A stretch of DNA of 64,000 nt, taken from positions 2,192,143 through 2,256,142 of the forward strand of contig NC_134974.1 of assembly GCF_965638725.1 (NCBI RefSeq), written 5' to 3'. Positions 48,646 through 59,817 of the stretch are shown here, in pieces. Made by a program: the position numbers and the translations under genes. The first letter of the stretch is position 1. Every line of letters starts with the position of its first letter. This DNA comes from Aptenodytes patagonicus. Its lineage: Eukaryota > Chordata > Aves > Sphenisciformes > Spheniscidae. The notes under the pieces were generated by a model. That model saw only the letters and a program-made list of their open reading frames with translations. It was not told where the DNA came from and ran no database searches.

Positions 48646-51600
48646 ATGGATGAGAGCTTCCGAGACCGGACGGCGTTCATCCGGGGCGCCAAGGACATCG
48701 CCAAGGAGGTGAAGAAACACGCGGCCAAGAAGGTGAGCAAGGGCATGGACCGCGTGCAGGACGAGTACACCAAGCGCTCCTACTCCCGCTTCGAGGAAGA
48801 GGAGGATGATGAAGACTACCCGCCCCAGGACGGCTACTACCGGGGGGGCGAGGGGGCCAACGAAGAGGAGGGGGCTTCCAGCGATGCCACTGAGGGTCAC
48901 GACGAGGAAGACGAGATCTACGAGGGCGAATACCAGGGCATCCCCCGGCACGACTCGCTGAAAACCGGGGAGCGGCTGGGGGCCGAGGCGGCCGTCGGCG
49001 CCTTCGATGACAGCGAGGGACAGCGGCGGAAGGACAAGGAGGAGCTGGCACAGCAGTACGAGCTCATCCTGCAGGAGTGTGGCCACGGCCGCTTCCAGTG
49101 GACCCTCTACTTCGTCCTGGGACTGGCCCTCATGGCCGACGGCGTGGAGGTCTTCGTAGTGGGCTTCGTCCTGCCCAGCGCCGAGAAGGACATGTGCCTC
49201 TCCGACTCCAACAAGGGCATGCTGGGTGAGGAGGGGACGGGGACGGGAGCGGGTAGAGGGATATGGAGGGACTCGTGGGATATGGGGGGCATGAGGGACA
49301 GGGGGACATGGGGGGACGTGGAGGGGTGCTGGGAGATGGGGGATGTGGAGAGATACGGAGGCATGGGGGGACGCAAGCAGATGGGGACACGGAGGGACAA
49401 ATGGGGTATGGGGGGACGTGAGGGACAGGAGGACACAGGGAGATGTGGGGAGAGACGAGCAGATGGGGACATGGGGGGACATGGGGGACATGGGGGGACA
49501 TGAGCAGATGGGGCTGTGGAAGGACGTAGAGGGACACGAGTATGAGGAACGTGAGCAGATAAGGGATATGGGGGGACACGTGGGATATGGGGGGACACAG
49601 GAGGGACAGGGGGACACAGGGAGATGTGGGGAGACACAAGCAGATGTGGACATGGGGGAACACGAGCAGAGGGAGGGACGTGGAGGGACACGGGGGGGCC
49701 CTGGGAGCTCTGGGGACGTGGAGGGACACGAAGGCACGCGGGGATGTGAGGGGACATGGGGATGCCGGGGAGCAGGGGGACATGTGGGGATCAGAGAGGC
49801 ACAGGGGGAGGCGAGGGGCACAGGGAGCGCAGGGATGGGGACAAGGGGGACTGAGGGAGACGCAGGGGGACACGGGACATATGGAGGGTCACGGGGAGGA
49901 TGGGGGGACATGGGCAGATGGCAGGACAGGGGGACGTGTGGGTGTTGGGGGACACGGGGAGGTGTGGGGGGGACCCAGGAGATGTGGGGCTACGGAGGAA
50001 CACAGGCAATACGGGTGACATAGATGTGGAGGGACACAAGGAGATATGGGGGTGCAGGGGGACACGGGGGATGTGGGAGGACACGGGGGGCACGATCCAG
50101 GGGGGCACAGAGGGACGTGGGGTATGGGGGGACACCACAAGGTGTGGGAGGGACACAAGAAGATATGGGGGGCCATGAGGGTATGGGGGGGGGCATGGAG
50201 ATGCAGAGTGAGATGTGGGGGGCCGGGAGGAGATGGGGGGACAAGGAGGGACACGGGGATAGCGATGGGACCCCCCCCCCCCGGGCGTAGGGCTCCCACC
50301 ATCCTCCTCCTCCCAGTCCCACACTGGTCCCCACCTGAGCAATGGGGAGAGGGGGGCCGGGGGGGGGGTAGCGGTGAATGCCGCTGCGCAGTCAGGCCGT
50401 GACTCACAGCCCCCCCCGGCCCCGCAGCCCCCCTCCCCACCCCCGGCCCCGCGGCCCCCGGCTTATCTCCCCGCTGCAGCCGGGCACAGCGGCGGGGGGC
50501 TGAGGCAGAGGCCCCCCCCCCCCCAATCCTCCTGCCCGGGGCTGATAAGGGGATGCTGAGAGCGGATTTGGGGGGCTGCGGGCGGCTGCGCTGGCCGCAC
50601 TGCGGCATGCTCCCCCTTCTCTGTGGTGCCCGCTGCAGCCTGAGCCCCCCCCTGCCCCCCATCATCCCAGATGTTACCGATTCCTGCCCCCCCCCCCCAG
50701 GCCCTGAGACCTGGCAAACTTGGGGCAGGAGTGGGGGCTAAATGCGGAGGGTACGGGGGGCCCTGGGGAGCCGGCTGGGGTTGGGGGCATCTCTGCCCCC
50801 CCCCCCCATCCCATGGTCTCCGAGCAGAGCAGGGGAGACAACCCAGGCACCCACCCCTCCACCCCGCCATACATACGTGGGGGTCGGTCCCCCCTCCCTG
50901 CCAGGGGACCCAGGCATCCTGGCTGCGCTCAGCTTTGGGGGGGTGTCACCGCCACCCCCACGGCCCCCCCCCCCCCCCCCCCCAGCACCGAGCCCCTGCC
51001 CCGAGCACTGTCACCCTCCACCGGGTCCCTGGGTCCCCCCGGGACTGACATCGCCGTGTCCGTCCCGTCCCGTCCCCCCCGTCCCCCCCCTCCCAGGGCT
51101 CATCGTGTACCTGGGCATGATGGTGGGCGCCTTCCTGTGGGGCGGGCTGGCCGACCGCCTGGGCCGAAGGCAGTGCCTCCTCATCTCCCTCTCCGTCAAC
51201 AGCGTCTTCGCCTTCTTCTCCTCCTTCGTCCAAGGCTACGGCACCTTCCTCTTCTGCCGCCTCCTCTCGGGCGTGGGGTAAGGGGGGGGGCCACGGCACT
51301 GCGTAGGGGACCCAGGCGTCCGGGCCCCCCATGTTGGGGGGCTGAGCTCCCTCCCACTCCCTCACCGTGCCGAAACACGCACACACGCGCACACATCCCC
51401 CCTCCAGTTTGCTGCGGCGGTGGGGATGCCGGGGCGGGCGGTGACGCCGGTTCTGCCCTCCGTCCCCCCAGCATCGGTGGCTCCATCCCCATCGTCTTCT
51501 CCTACTTCTCGGAGTTCCTGGCGCAGGAGAAGCGCGGGGAACACCTGAGCTGGCTCTGCATGTTCTGGATGATCGGGGGCATCTACGCCTCCGCCATGGC

Positions 51601-54600
51601 TTGGGCCATCATCCCCCACTACGGTAAGAGCCTCCCGCTTGCCAGAGCGTGCGGCGAGTTTGGTGGGTCTCAGCGCCGCCGCCGCCGCCACGTCCTGTCC
51701 CATCTCCATAGGCTGGAGCTTCCAGATGGGCTCGGCGTACCAGTTCCACAGCTGGAGGGTCTTCGTCCTGGTCTGCGCCTTCCCCTCGGTCTTCGCCATC
51801 GGGGCGCTCACCACCATGCCCGAGAGCCCCCGCTTCTTCCTGGAGGTGAGCGGACCTGGGGGCGGGGGGGGGGGGGGGGGGGGATGCAGGGCCGTATCCT
51901 GCTGGGGGAGTAGGGGGCGCAAGCGGGGACCCTGAACGGGTGGTGGGACGGTGGGGAGCTGGGCAAGGACCCTGAGCTGGTGGCAGAGATTGGGGGGGAC
52001 CCACGCAAGGACCCCAGGCGGGTGGGGGGACGGTGGGGAGCTGGGCAAGGACCCTGAGCTGGTGGCAGAGATTGGGGGGGACCCACGCAAGGACCCCCAG
52101 GGCGGGTGGGGGGACCCAGGCAGGGACCCTAAGCCAGCGGTAGAGATGGGGAGACGCGGGCAGCGACCCCGGGTGGGTGACGGAGATGGAGGGACCAAGG
52201 CAGGGACCCCCAAGTGGGTGGTGGGACGGGGGCAGGATTGGTCCCAGGGTAAGCCCGGGCTCTGCCTCGCAGAACGGCAAGCACGACGAGGCCTGGATGG
52301 TGCTGAAGCAGGTCCACGACACCAACATGAGGGCCAAGGGCCACCCCGAGAGGGTCTTCTCGGTAAGGTCCCCCCGCCCCGGGGCTGAGCCTCCTGGCAC
52401 CCAGGAGCCCTGGGGGGGGGGGGTGGGCTCCCCGAGGAGCAGGAGGCTGCAAATTCCCCCCCCCCCCCCCCCCGCCCTGGGAAAAGCACCGCCCGGAGGG
52501 GGGGTCAGCCCTGCTTTAACAGTTGGGGAAACTGAGGCACAAGGTGGGGACGGGGTCTCACCTGGGAGCCTTGGCTGAGGCTGGCGCTTCCCAGTGTCCC
52601 CAAACTGTTGTCCCGTGTGTCCCCCCCGCCCCATAACCCGCAGGTCACCCACATCAAGACCATCAAGCGGGAGGACGAACTCATCGAGATCCAGTCGGAC
52701 ACCGGCACGTGGTACCGGCGCTGGCTCGTCCGATTCCTCAACCTCTCGCAGCAGGTGAGGCCGGATCCTGCCCCAGGCTGGACCCGCTCCCCCGACACGT
52801 CCCCTCGTCACCTCTCGCGTCGTCGTGTGTCGTCGTCATCCCCCCCCCCCCCCCCCCCCGTAGGTCTGGAGCAACTTCCAGCAGTGCTTCGCGCCCGAGT
52901 ACCGCCGCGTCACGCTGATGATGATGGCCGTGTGGTTCACCATGTCCTTCAGGTGGGGCTGGGGGACCTGCAGCTGTGCCGGGGTGGGACGCCGGGGTCG
53001 GCCCTGGAGCGGGGTGCGAGGGGTGGCACCCAGGGGTACCGTCACCCTGCGGCGGGGCCGGGGCTGGGGCTGGGCAACGCCAGGATGGAGCCAAGGCAGC
53101 ACCGGGATGGGACGGGCAGCGCCGGGATGGGACTGGGATGGGATGGGATGGGACGGGCAGTGCTGGGATGGGATGGGATGGGATGGGATGGGATGGGACT
53201 GGCAGCGGGATGGGCAGCACTGGGATGGGATGAGCAGCACTGGGATGGGATGGGATGGGATGGGATGGGACGGGCTGGATGGGACGGGCAGCACTGGGAT
53301 GGGACTGGGATGGGATGGGATGGGGATGGGACGGGCAGCGCTGGGATGGGATGGGATGGGACTGGGATGGGATGGGATGGGATGGGCAGCGCGGGATGGG
53401 ACTGGGATGGGATGGGACTGGCAGCGGGATGGGCAGCACTGGGATGGGATGGGATGGGATGGGCAGCGCTGGGATGGGACTGGGATGGGATGGGACGGGC
53501 AGCGCTGGGATGGGACTGGGATGAGATGGGACGGGCAGCACTGGGATGGGATGGGACTGGCAGCACTGGGATGGGACTGGGATGGGATGGGCAGCGCTGG
53601 GATGGGAATGGGATGGAATGGGACTGGCAGCACTGGGATGGGACTGGGATGGGATGGGACAGGACTGGCAGCACTGGGATGGGACTGGGATGGGATGGGA
53701 CAGGACTGGCAGCAGGATGGGCAGCACTGGGATGGGACTGGCAGGGATGGGATGGGATGGGATGGGATGGGATGGGATGGGATGGGCAGCACCAGGATGG
53801 AGCTGGCAGCACTGCGGCGGGATTGGCAGCAGGATGGGCAGCACTGGGATGGGACTAGCAGGACTGGGATGGTACTGGGATGGGATGGGACTGGCAGCAG
53901 GACGGGCAGCACTGGGATGGGACTGGGATGGGACGGGCAGCACTGAGGAGGCACTGGGATGGGGCAGGCAGCACTGGGACAGGACTGGCAGCAAGGATGG
54001 GCAGCAGCGGGATGGGATGGGCAGCAGCGGGATGGTACTGGCAGTATTGGGATGGGGCTGGCACTGCTGGGGTGGGAATGGCAGAGGGATGGGCAGCACT
54101 GGGACGGGACTGGCAGCACTGGGACGGGACGGGCAGCACTGGGACGGGACTGGCAGCACTGGGATGGGACTGGCAGCAGGATGGGTGGCACTGGGACGGA
54201 CTGGCAGCACTGGGACGGGACGGGCAGCACTGGGACGGGACTGGCAGCACTGGGATGGGACTGGCAGCAGGATGGGTGGCACTGGGACGGGAGGGCATCA
54301 CGGTGCCCGGGCTCAGCCCCTCTGTCCCCGCAGCTACTACGGGCTGACCGTCTGGTTCCCAGACATGATAAAGCACCTGCAGAACATCGAGTACGCCTCA
54401 CGCACCAAGCTCTTCACCCACGAGAAGGTCCGGCACTTCACCTTCAACTTCACCCTGGAGAACCAGATCCACCGGAGTGGGGAGTACTTCAATGACAAGT
54501 GCGTCCTGGGTGGGTGGGGGGTGTGTGTGTGTGTGTGTGTGCTGAGGCCAGGCCCGCTCGTTGCATGAGGGGAGGTGACGAGCTGGGCTCTTCCCCCCAT

Positions 54601-56697
54601 CCAACCCCGCCAGGTTCATCGGCCTGAAGATGAAGTCGGTGACGTTCGAGGACTCGCTCTTCGAGGAGTGCTACTTCGAGGACATCACCTCCAGCAACAC
54701 CTTCTTCAAGAACTGCACCTTCATCTCCACCGTCTTCTACAACACGGGTAGGAGGGGGGGGGGTGTCAGGGTGGTCCCCAAGGGGGTGATGGGGATGGAG
54801 GTGACCCCACCAATCCCCTTCTCCATCCCAACAGATCTCTTTGAGTACAAGTTCATCAACAGCCGGGTGGTGAACAGCACCTTCATGCACAACAAGGAGG
54901 GCTGCCAGCTGGACTTCAGCGACGACAACAACGCCTACATGATCTACTTCGTCAGCTTCTTGGGCACCTTGGCCGTCCTCCCCGGGAACATCGTCTCGGC
55001 CCTCCTCATGGACAAGATCGGCCGCCTCCGCATGCTGGGTGGGCATTAAGGAAGACATTTGTTACGCTGGGGGTGGTGAGACACCGGCACGGGTTGCCCG
55101 GAGAGGTGGTGGATGCCCCCATCCCCGGAGACGTTCAAGGTCAGGTTGGACGGGGCTGTGAGCGACCTGATCTAGTTGAAGATGTCCCTGCCCGCGGCAG
55201 GGGGGTTGGACTCGATGACCTTTAGAGGTCCCTTCCCACCCAAACCATTCTGTGACTGTATGCTCTCCTGCCTCAGTTTCCCCTCCCCGATGCGACGGGC
55301 GGGAGGATGCTCGTCCCCTCTCCCAGCCCTGACGTGTCCCCGTGTCCCACCGCAGCCGGCTCCAGCGTCATGTCCTGCGTCAGCTGCTTCTTCCTCTCCT
55401 TCGGCAACAGCGAGTCGGCCATGATCGCGCTGCTCTGCCTCTTCGGCGGCGTCAGCATCGCCTCCTGGAACGCCCTCGACGTGCTCACCGTGGAGCTCTA
55501 CCCCTCCGACAAGAGGTGCGGGCGGCCCCACGGCCGCGCCCCGCCGGGGGGGTGAGGTGTTGGGTGCTGGGGTGAGGTTTTGGGTGCTGGGTGCAAGAGA
55601 CAGGAATGCCAGGGGTGAGGTTTTGGGTGCCAGGTCTGAGGTTTTGGGTGCTGGGTGCCAGATGTGGGATGCTGGGGGCGAGGTTTCGGGTGCTAGGTGC
55701 AAGGTTTTGGGTGCCAGGTGTGAGGTTTTGGGTGCTGGGTGCAATGTGGGTCCTGGGGGTGAGGTTTTGGGTGCTGGGTGCAAGAGACAGGATGCCAGGG
55801 GTGAGGTTTTGGGTGCTGGGTGCCAGATGTGGGATGCTGGGGGCAAGGTTTCAGGTGCTAGGTGCAAGGTTTTGGGTGCCAGGTGTGAGGTTTTGGGTGC
55901 TGAGTGCCAATGTGGGTCCTGGGGGTGAGGTTTCGGGTGCTAGGTGCAAGGTTTTGGGTGCCAGGTGTGAGGTTTTGGGTGCTGGGTGCCAATGTGGGTC
56001 CTGGGGGTGAGGTTTCGGGTGCTAGGTGCAAGGCGTGGGGTGCTAGGTGCAAGGTTTCGGGTGCTGGTTGCAAGATGTGGAGCGCCAGGGATGAAGTTTT
56101 GGGTGCTGGGTGCCAGATGTGGGGTGCTGGGCGCGAGGTTACGAGGTTTCAGGTGCCGGGCGCCGGGTGTGGGGTGCCAGGTTCTGGGTACAAAGTTTTG
56201 GGTGCTGGCTGCAAGGCATGGGGTGCTGGGCGCAGGTACCGGGCGCCGCGTTTCGGGTGCCGGTTTTGGAGCTCCGGGCGCCAGCTGCAAGTCGCGGGGC
56301 GCCGGGTGCCAAGTGCGGGGGCGCCGGCTGCCGGGTACGAGGTTTTGGGTGCTGGTTACAAAGCGTGGGGTGCCAGGTAGGAGTTTTCGGGTGCCACCTG
56401 CACGCCACGGGGAGGGGGGGGGAACCACACAGAAGCGATCCCTGGGGGTCGCTGGCCGCGATGCCACCCCTTCGTGTGTGTGTGTGTGTGTGTGTCCCCC
56501 CGGCACCCGCAGGACGACGGCCTTCGGTTTCCTCAACGCCCTCTGCAAGCTGGCGGCCGTGCTGGGCATCAGCATCTTCACCTCCTTCGTGGGGCATCAC
56601 CAAGGCGGTGCCCATCCTCCTGGCCTCCGCCGCCCTGGCCCTCGGCAGCTCCCTCGCCTTGAAACTGCCGGAAACTCGGGGGCAAGTTTTGCAGTGA
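48646..56697 (+). CDS. SV2A: Synaptic vesicle glycoprotein 2A
   Basis: Twelve-span MFS-type membrane protein of synaptic vesicles that supports regulated release; target of levetiracetam (family knowledge). Exons: 48646-49225, 51097-51277, 51472-51623, 51712-51845, 52273-52362, 52644-52754, 52864-52952, 54334-54498, 54614-54747, 54835-55038, 55356-55515, 56513-56697. The acidic cytoplasmic N-terminus (RDRTAFIRGAKDIAKEVKKH, EEDEIYEGEYQGIPR-like) is followed by the first MFS half with the loop GGLADRLGRR, then the luminal loop with N-glycosylation sequons (FNFT, KNCT, VNST), the second MFS half, and the tail ALKLPETRGQVLQ. It would be 727 residues (human 742). Exons 1-11 are in phase. The last exon has one extra base, apparently the C at 56595 between FVG and ITKAVPILL, so the genomic frame is lost 34 codons before the expected end. 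This may be assembly error. Confidence 0.96.
49230..50270. repeat. Purine-rich minisatellite in SV2A intron 1
   Basis: Degenerate tandem blocks such as GGGGACATGGGGG, GGAGGGACACGGGG and GAGATGTGGGGAGA, almost pure purine on the + strand for about 1 kb. Open frames of over 200 codons here on both strands are repeat artefacts. The strand asymmetry favours triplex or R-loop formation. Confidence 0.9.
50271..51096 (+). other. SV2A: Remainder of SV2A intron 1
   Basis: C-rich and G-rich homopolymer blocks alternate (C runs near 50271, 50511, 50690, 50797 and 50967). No exon fits between SV2A exons 1 and 2, which join in phase as in human. Confidence 0.75.
51955..52250. repeat. 82-bp tandem repeat in SV2A intron 4
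   Basis: CTGGGCAAGGACCCTGAGCT occurs at 51959 and again at 52041, an 82-bp period, with further degenerate copies to about 52250. It fills most of the 427-bp intron. Confidence 0.88.
53095..54295. repeat. GGGAT-based minisatellite, about 1.2 kb, in SV2A intron 7
   Basis: Runs of GGGATGGGATGGGATGGGAT mixed with GGGACTGGCAGCACT and GGGACGGGCAGC units fill most of the 1.4-kb intron between 52952 and 54334. The coding strand carries dozens of closely spaced G3 tracts with 1-3 base loops, so both DNA and nascent RNA can form G-quadruplexes. Long open frames are artefacts. Confidence 0.97.
54518..54541. repeat. (GT)n microsatellite in SV2A intron 8
   Basis: About ten GT units directly after the short intron's GGGTGGGTGGGG block, 20 bases after the exon 8 donor. 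Confidence 0.9.
55047..55262 (+). mobile_element. CR1 LINE 3' end in SV2A intron 10
   Basis: Starts TAAGGAAGACATTTGTTACG, continues GGGTTGCCCGGAGAGGTGG, and ends with ACCATTCTGTGACTGTATG. It is the same 3' segment as the copies near 3124 and 15180. It is 5' truncated to about 216 bases and lies only 8 bases after the exon 10 splice donor. Confidence 0.93.
55550..56395. repeat. Higher-order minisatellite in SV2A intron 11
   Basis: Built from GAGGTTTTGGGTGCTGGGTGC and GTGCAAGGTTTTGGGTGCC units of about 22 bp, organised into longer repeats (CAAGAGACAGGA recurs 187 bases apart; CCAATGTGGGTCCTGGG recurs 81 bases apart). It fills most of the 997-bp intron before the last SV2A exon. A (GT)n run at 56473-56494 lies just before the exon 12 acceptor. 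Confidence 0.93.
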
Positions 56698-57495
56698 TGG
56701 GGGTAGGGGGGGGGGGGTTGGGGGGGGGGGGAGGGGGGAGCTGGGGAGAGGGACCACCCCCCCCCCCCCCCCCCCCCCCCCGACTCCCTGCGCCACCCTC
56801 CTCCTCCCCACCACCCCCCCCCCAAAATCCCAGCTCCCTCCCCGCGCCCCCCCCCCCCCCCCCCCCCCCGGGGGATTAGTCTCGTTAGACACTGTGAAAC
56901 GTCTTCTTGGAGCAGTCCGGGATCTTTTTCATTTGCACTTGCCCCCCCCCTCCCCCCAAACTCCCCCCCCCCCATTTCTTTTCTCGGTGTCGTCCCCTCT
57001 GTGAATAGCTGCTCGCTCCTGGGGGGCTGCGGGGGGGGGGGGGGGGGAGGGGGGGGGGGAGGGGGCCGGGGTGTCTCGGCCTTGCGAGGGTGCGGGACGG
57101 GCCCTGTGCCCCCCCCCCCATCCCCCCCCCCCCCGCCCGGCATCCCTGCTGGGCCGGGGAGGAGGAGGAGGAGGATGAAGGCTCCATCCTCGGCATGGCA
57201 GGGATGGGGCGGTGGCAGCTCCGTGACTCGGTTTCCCCGTCCGTAAAGGACGGTGGCCGGCGCCGCACGGGGCGAGGTTGGCAGGTGTCGGGGTCTCCAT
57301 CTGCACCCCAGGAGGATGGGGGGCGGGGGGGGGGGGGGGCACCCTGAGGCGCACGGCCTTTCGGGGTGCAGGACCCCTTGGGCTGCAGGACCCCTTGGGC
57401 TGCACGGCACCTGGGCACGCGCCACGCCTCGGGGTGCACAGCTTTTTTGGGGTGCCCGGCACATCAAGGCGCGTGGCATGTTGGTGGTGCAAATC
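56698..57495 (+). other. SV2A: SV2A 3' UTR (partial) up to the assembly gap
   Basis: After the expected stop TGA at 56695-56697 there are many G and C homopolymers (near 56705, 56758, 56845, 57028 and 57112) and no further exon. No poly(A) hexamer is seen before the gap; AATAAA overlaps at 57612-57627 just after it, which could be the transcript end if the gap is small. Confidence 0.5.
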
Positions 57496-57595
57496 NNNNN
57501 NNNNNNNNNNNNNNNNNNNNNNNNNNNNNNNNNNNNNNNNNNNNNNNNNNNNNNNNNNNNNNNNNNNNNNNNNNNNNNNNNNNNNNNNNNNNNNN
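57496..57595. other. Assembly gap of 100 N
   Basis: Exactly 100 N, the usual placeholder for a gap of unknown length, between SV2A and the nuclear receptor exons. The flanks are GC-homopolymer rich. The missing first exon of the receptor may be in it. Confidence 0.99.
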
Positions 57596-59817
57596 ATCCC
57601 TGGGGGGGGGGGAAATAAAATAAAATAAATTAAAAAACAAACAAACAACAAAAAAAATCCAGGCGAATCCCCTGTCCTGGAGAAACCGGGGCGAGCGGGG
57701 GTCGCTTGGGGGCAGATTTGGGCTTTTTGGGTTTGTTTGGTTTTGTTTTTCTTTTTTTTTAATCTTCGTTTTAATTCAGAATTGCCGCGAGCTGCCGCTG
57801 CCGCCGGTTAACGCCGGCATCTGGCGCGATGGGCATGGCATAATTCCCAAGGCAGAGCCCCCCCTCCCCTTTCCCCCCACCCCCCCCCCACCACCCCCTC
57901 TTGCCTCTGATTTTTGGGGGCTCCCAGCCGCCCTGAGACGTGCGTGAAGCCGCCGCGGGATGCGGCACCTCCAGGCGTGCGGAAACGCCACGGATGCCTT
58001 AAAGATGCCCATGGAAAAACATCTTGAGGGGGGGGTTAAACCTTCCCGGGGATTTAATTTATTGGGCTCGGCTGCTCGGTGCCTCAGTTTCCCCATCTGA
58101 TCACGGCATCGCCGGCCGCGCCGCAGCAGGGATGCTCCAGCTCGAGTTGGGGTGCCCCGAACCCCCTGGGCTCGTGCTCCCCGTGATGCTCCTTATCCCA
58201 ACGTTCCCGGTTGGGAACCGGCATCGAATGCGGCATTGAATCCGGCACCAAAACCAGCACCGAAACTGGCAGCTCGGGAGCCGAGCGCCGCTTCGGCCGG
58301 AATTTATTCCCGAAGGGTGCTGGGGGTGCAGACCCCGGGCGCGGGATTTCGCTGGGAAAAGTGGATTCAGTTTTGGCTTCCCGAAAATCATCCGGGATGA
58401 GACGGGGCCGGGGGGGACACACGTGAGGCCTGGTCCGCGGCCGGGCCGAGGGAGCGGGTTTTCGGGGTTCTCGGCTCGTTTGGCTGCTGGATCCGGCCCT
58501 GCCAGCGGTGGGGTGAGCCGGGGGTGGATGGAGCCGGGGGTGGAAGCCCTCCAGGGCTGCTCCCGTGTCTTTTTTGGGCTAAAAAATGCTCGTTTCCTTC
58601 CAGGACACACCCAATGGTTTGAAGGAATCGTTTTGCCCTAAAAGGGGGGGAAAAAAAGGGGTTGGGGGTTCGTGGTGAGGCAAAAGGGGGTTCGTGGTGA
58701 TGCAAAGGGGGTTTGGGGGTTCATGGTGAGGCAAAGGGGGTTGGGGGTTCGTGGTGATGCAAAAGGGGGTTCGTGGTGATGCAAAGGGGGTTTGGGGGTT
58801 CATGGTGAGGCAAAGGGGGTTTGGGGGTTCGTGGCGAGGCAAAAGGGGTTTCGTGGTGATGCAAAGGGGGTTTGGGGGTTCGTGGTGATGCAAAGGGGGC
58901 TGTATGGGTGGTGGGGGGGGGGGGGGGGCCGCACCCTGCAAACGCCGCCAGGGCGATGCTGAGCAGAGGGAGCGTTTGGGGAGAGCCGGGGCCGCATGCT
59001 GCACCCCGAGGGCTGGGGTGAGAGCGGGAGGAGAGACCCCACCCCACCCCACCCCCCCCTGCCCCGGCACCCCGATCCTGGGGGACCCCCGTTCCCGCGG
59101 CCCCTGATCCCGACCGCTGGCTGACGCTTGGGACTGTCATGCCGCATTAGGCTAAGCCTGGCTCAGAGCCTGCCCCCGCCGCGGGGGGCGGCTATGCCGG
59201 GGGGGGGGGCGAGCGGGGGGGACACACACACGGACCGGGGGGTGAGGAGGAGGAGGAGGAGGCGGCCGGACCCCCACCCACTGCACGGCATCGCCAGGAG
59301 GGGAAAAAAAAAAAACAACAACCCAATTTGGAGTTTTTTAAGCCAAAACTCGAGGGGCGGGAGCCCCGGTGGTGGCACATCACGGGGGGGGGCACCCACA
59401 GAATCTCCTTGGGACCCCTCGTTAGCACCATCCCCTTGCAAGAAGGGGGTGACCCCAAATGCTTGCGGGGAGGGGGGGGCCAAATCCGGCGTGCCGTATT
59501 TTATGGCCGGGTGGGAGCTGGCAGGCGGCCGAGCCCCGGTGCATCGCGCTGGGGAGTCACCGGGGCGGGAGGTTTTTTGGGGGGGGGGGGGTTGTCCTCA
59601 TCCCGGGTGGCGCGTTCCCCTTCTAACATGGGGGGGGGGGGGCACCCGCAGGGCTTTTGCAATCCATCCCCTGGGGACCATCCACCCTGCACCCCCCGGG
59701 CGCACCCCGGCCCGGCGCATTTAATCCCTGGGGAATGGGGGGGGACACACAGGGTGATGGTGCTGGGGGGGGGGGGGGGCGGGCGCTGGGGTGCTGACCT
59801 CCTGCTCCCCTCCGCAG
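57596..59817 (+). other. Region between the gap and the first visible receptor exon
   Basis: Begins with A-rich AAATAAAATAAAATAAAT, then mixed sequence with a complex, non-repetitive block at about 57770-58260, a minisatellite at 58650-58905, CCCCACCCC units at 59037-59057, a GGA repeat near 59247, and G runs. All frames were searched by eye for the Cys-rich COUP-TF DNA-binding domain (CEGCKSFFKR-type) and it is not present. Most of the stretch is probably intron. Confidence 0.6.
58650..58905. repeat. Minisatellite with TTCGTGGTGATGCAAAGGGG units
   Basis: About ten tandem copies of blocks reading GGGGTTTGGGGGTTC and GTGGTGATGCAAAGG, with spacings of about 20-48 bp. The units vary by presence or absence of the TTTGGGGG block. 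Confidence 0.9.

Noticed and set aside
59328-59817. In-frame extension of receptor exon 2 upstream.
   Set aside because: The open frame runs through a typical intron end (TCCGCAG) and G-run sequence, and the COUP-TF family has a conserved junction at AVQRGR.
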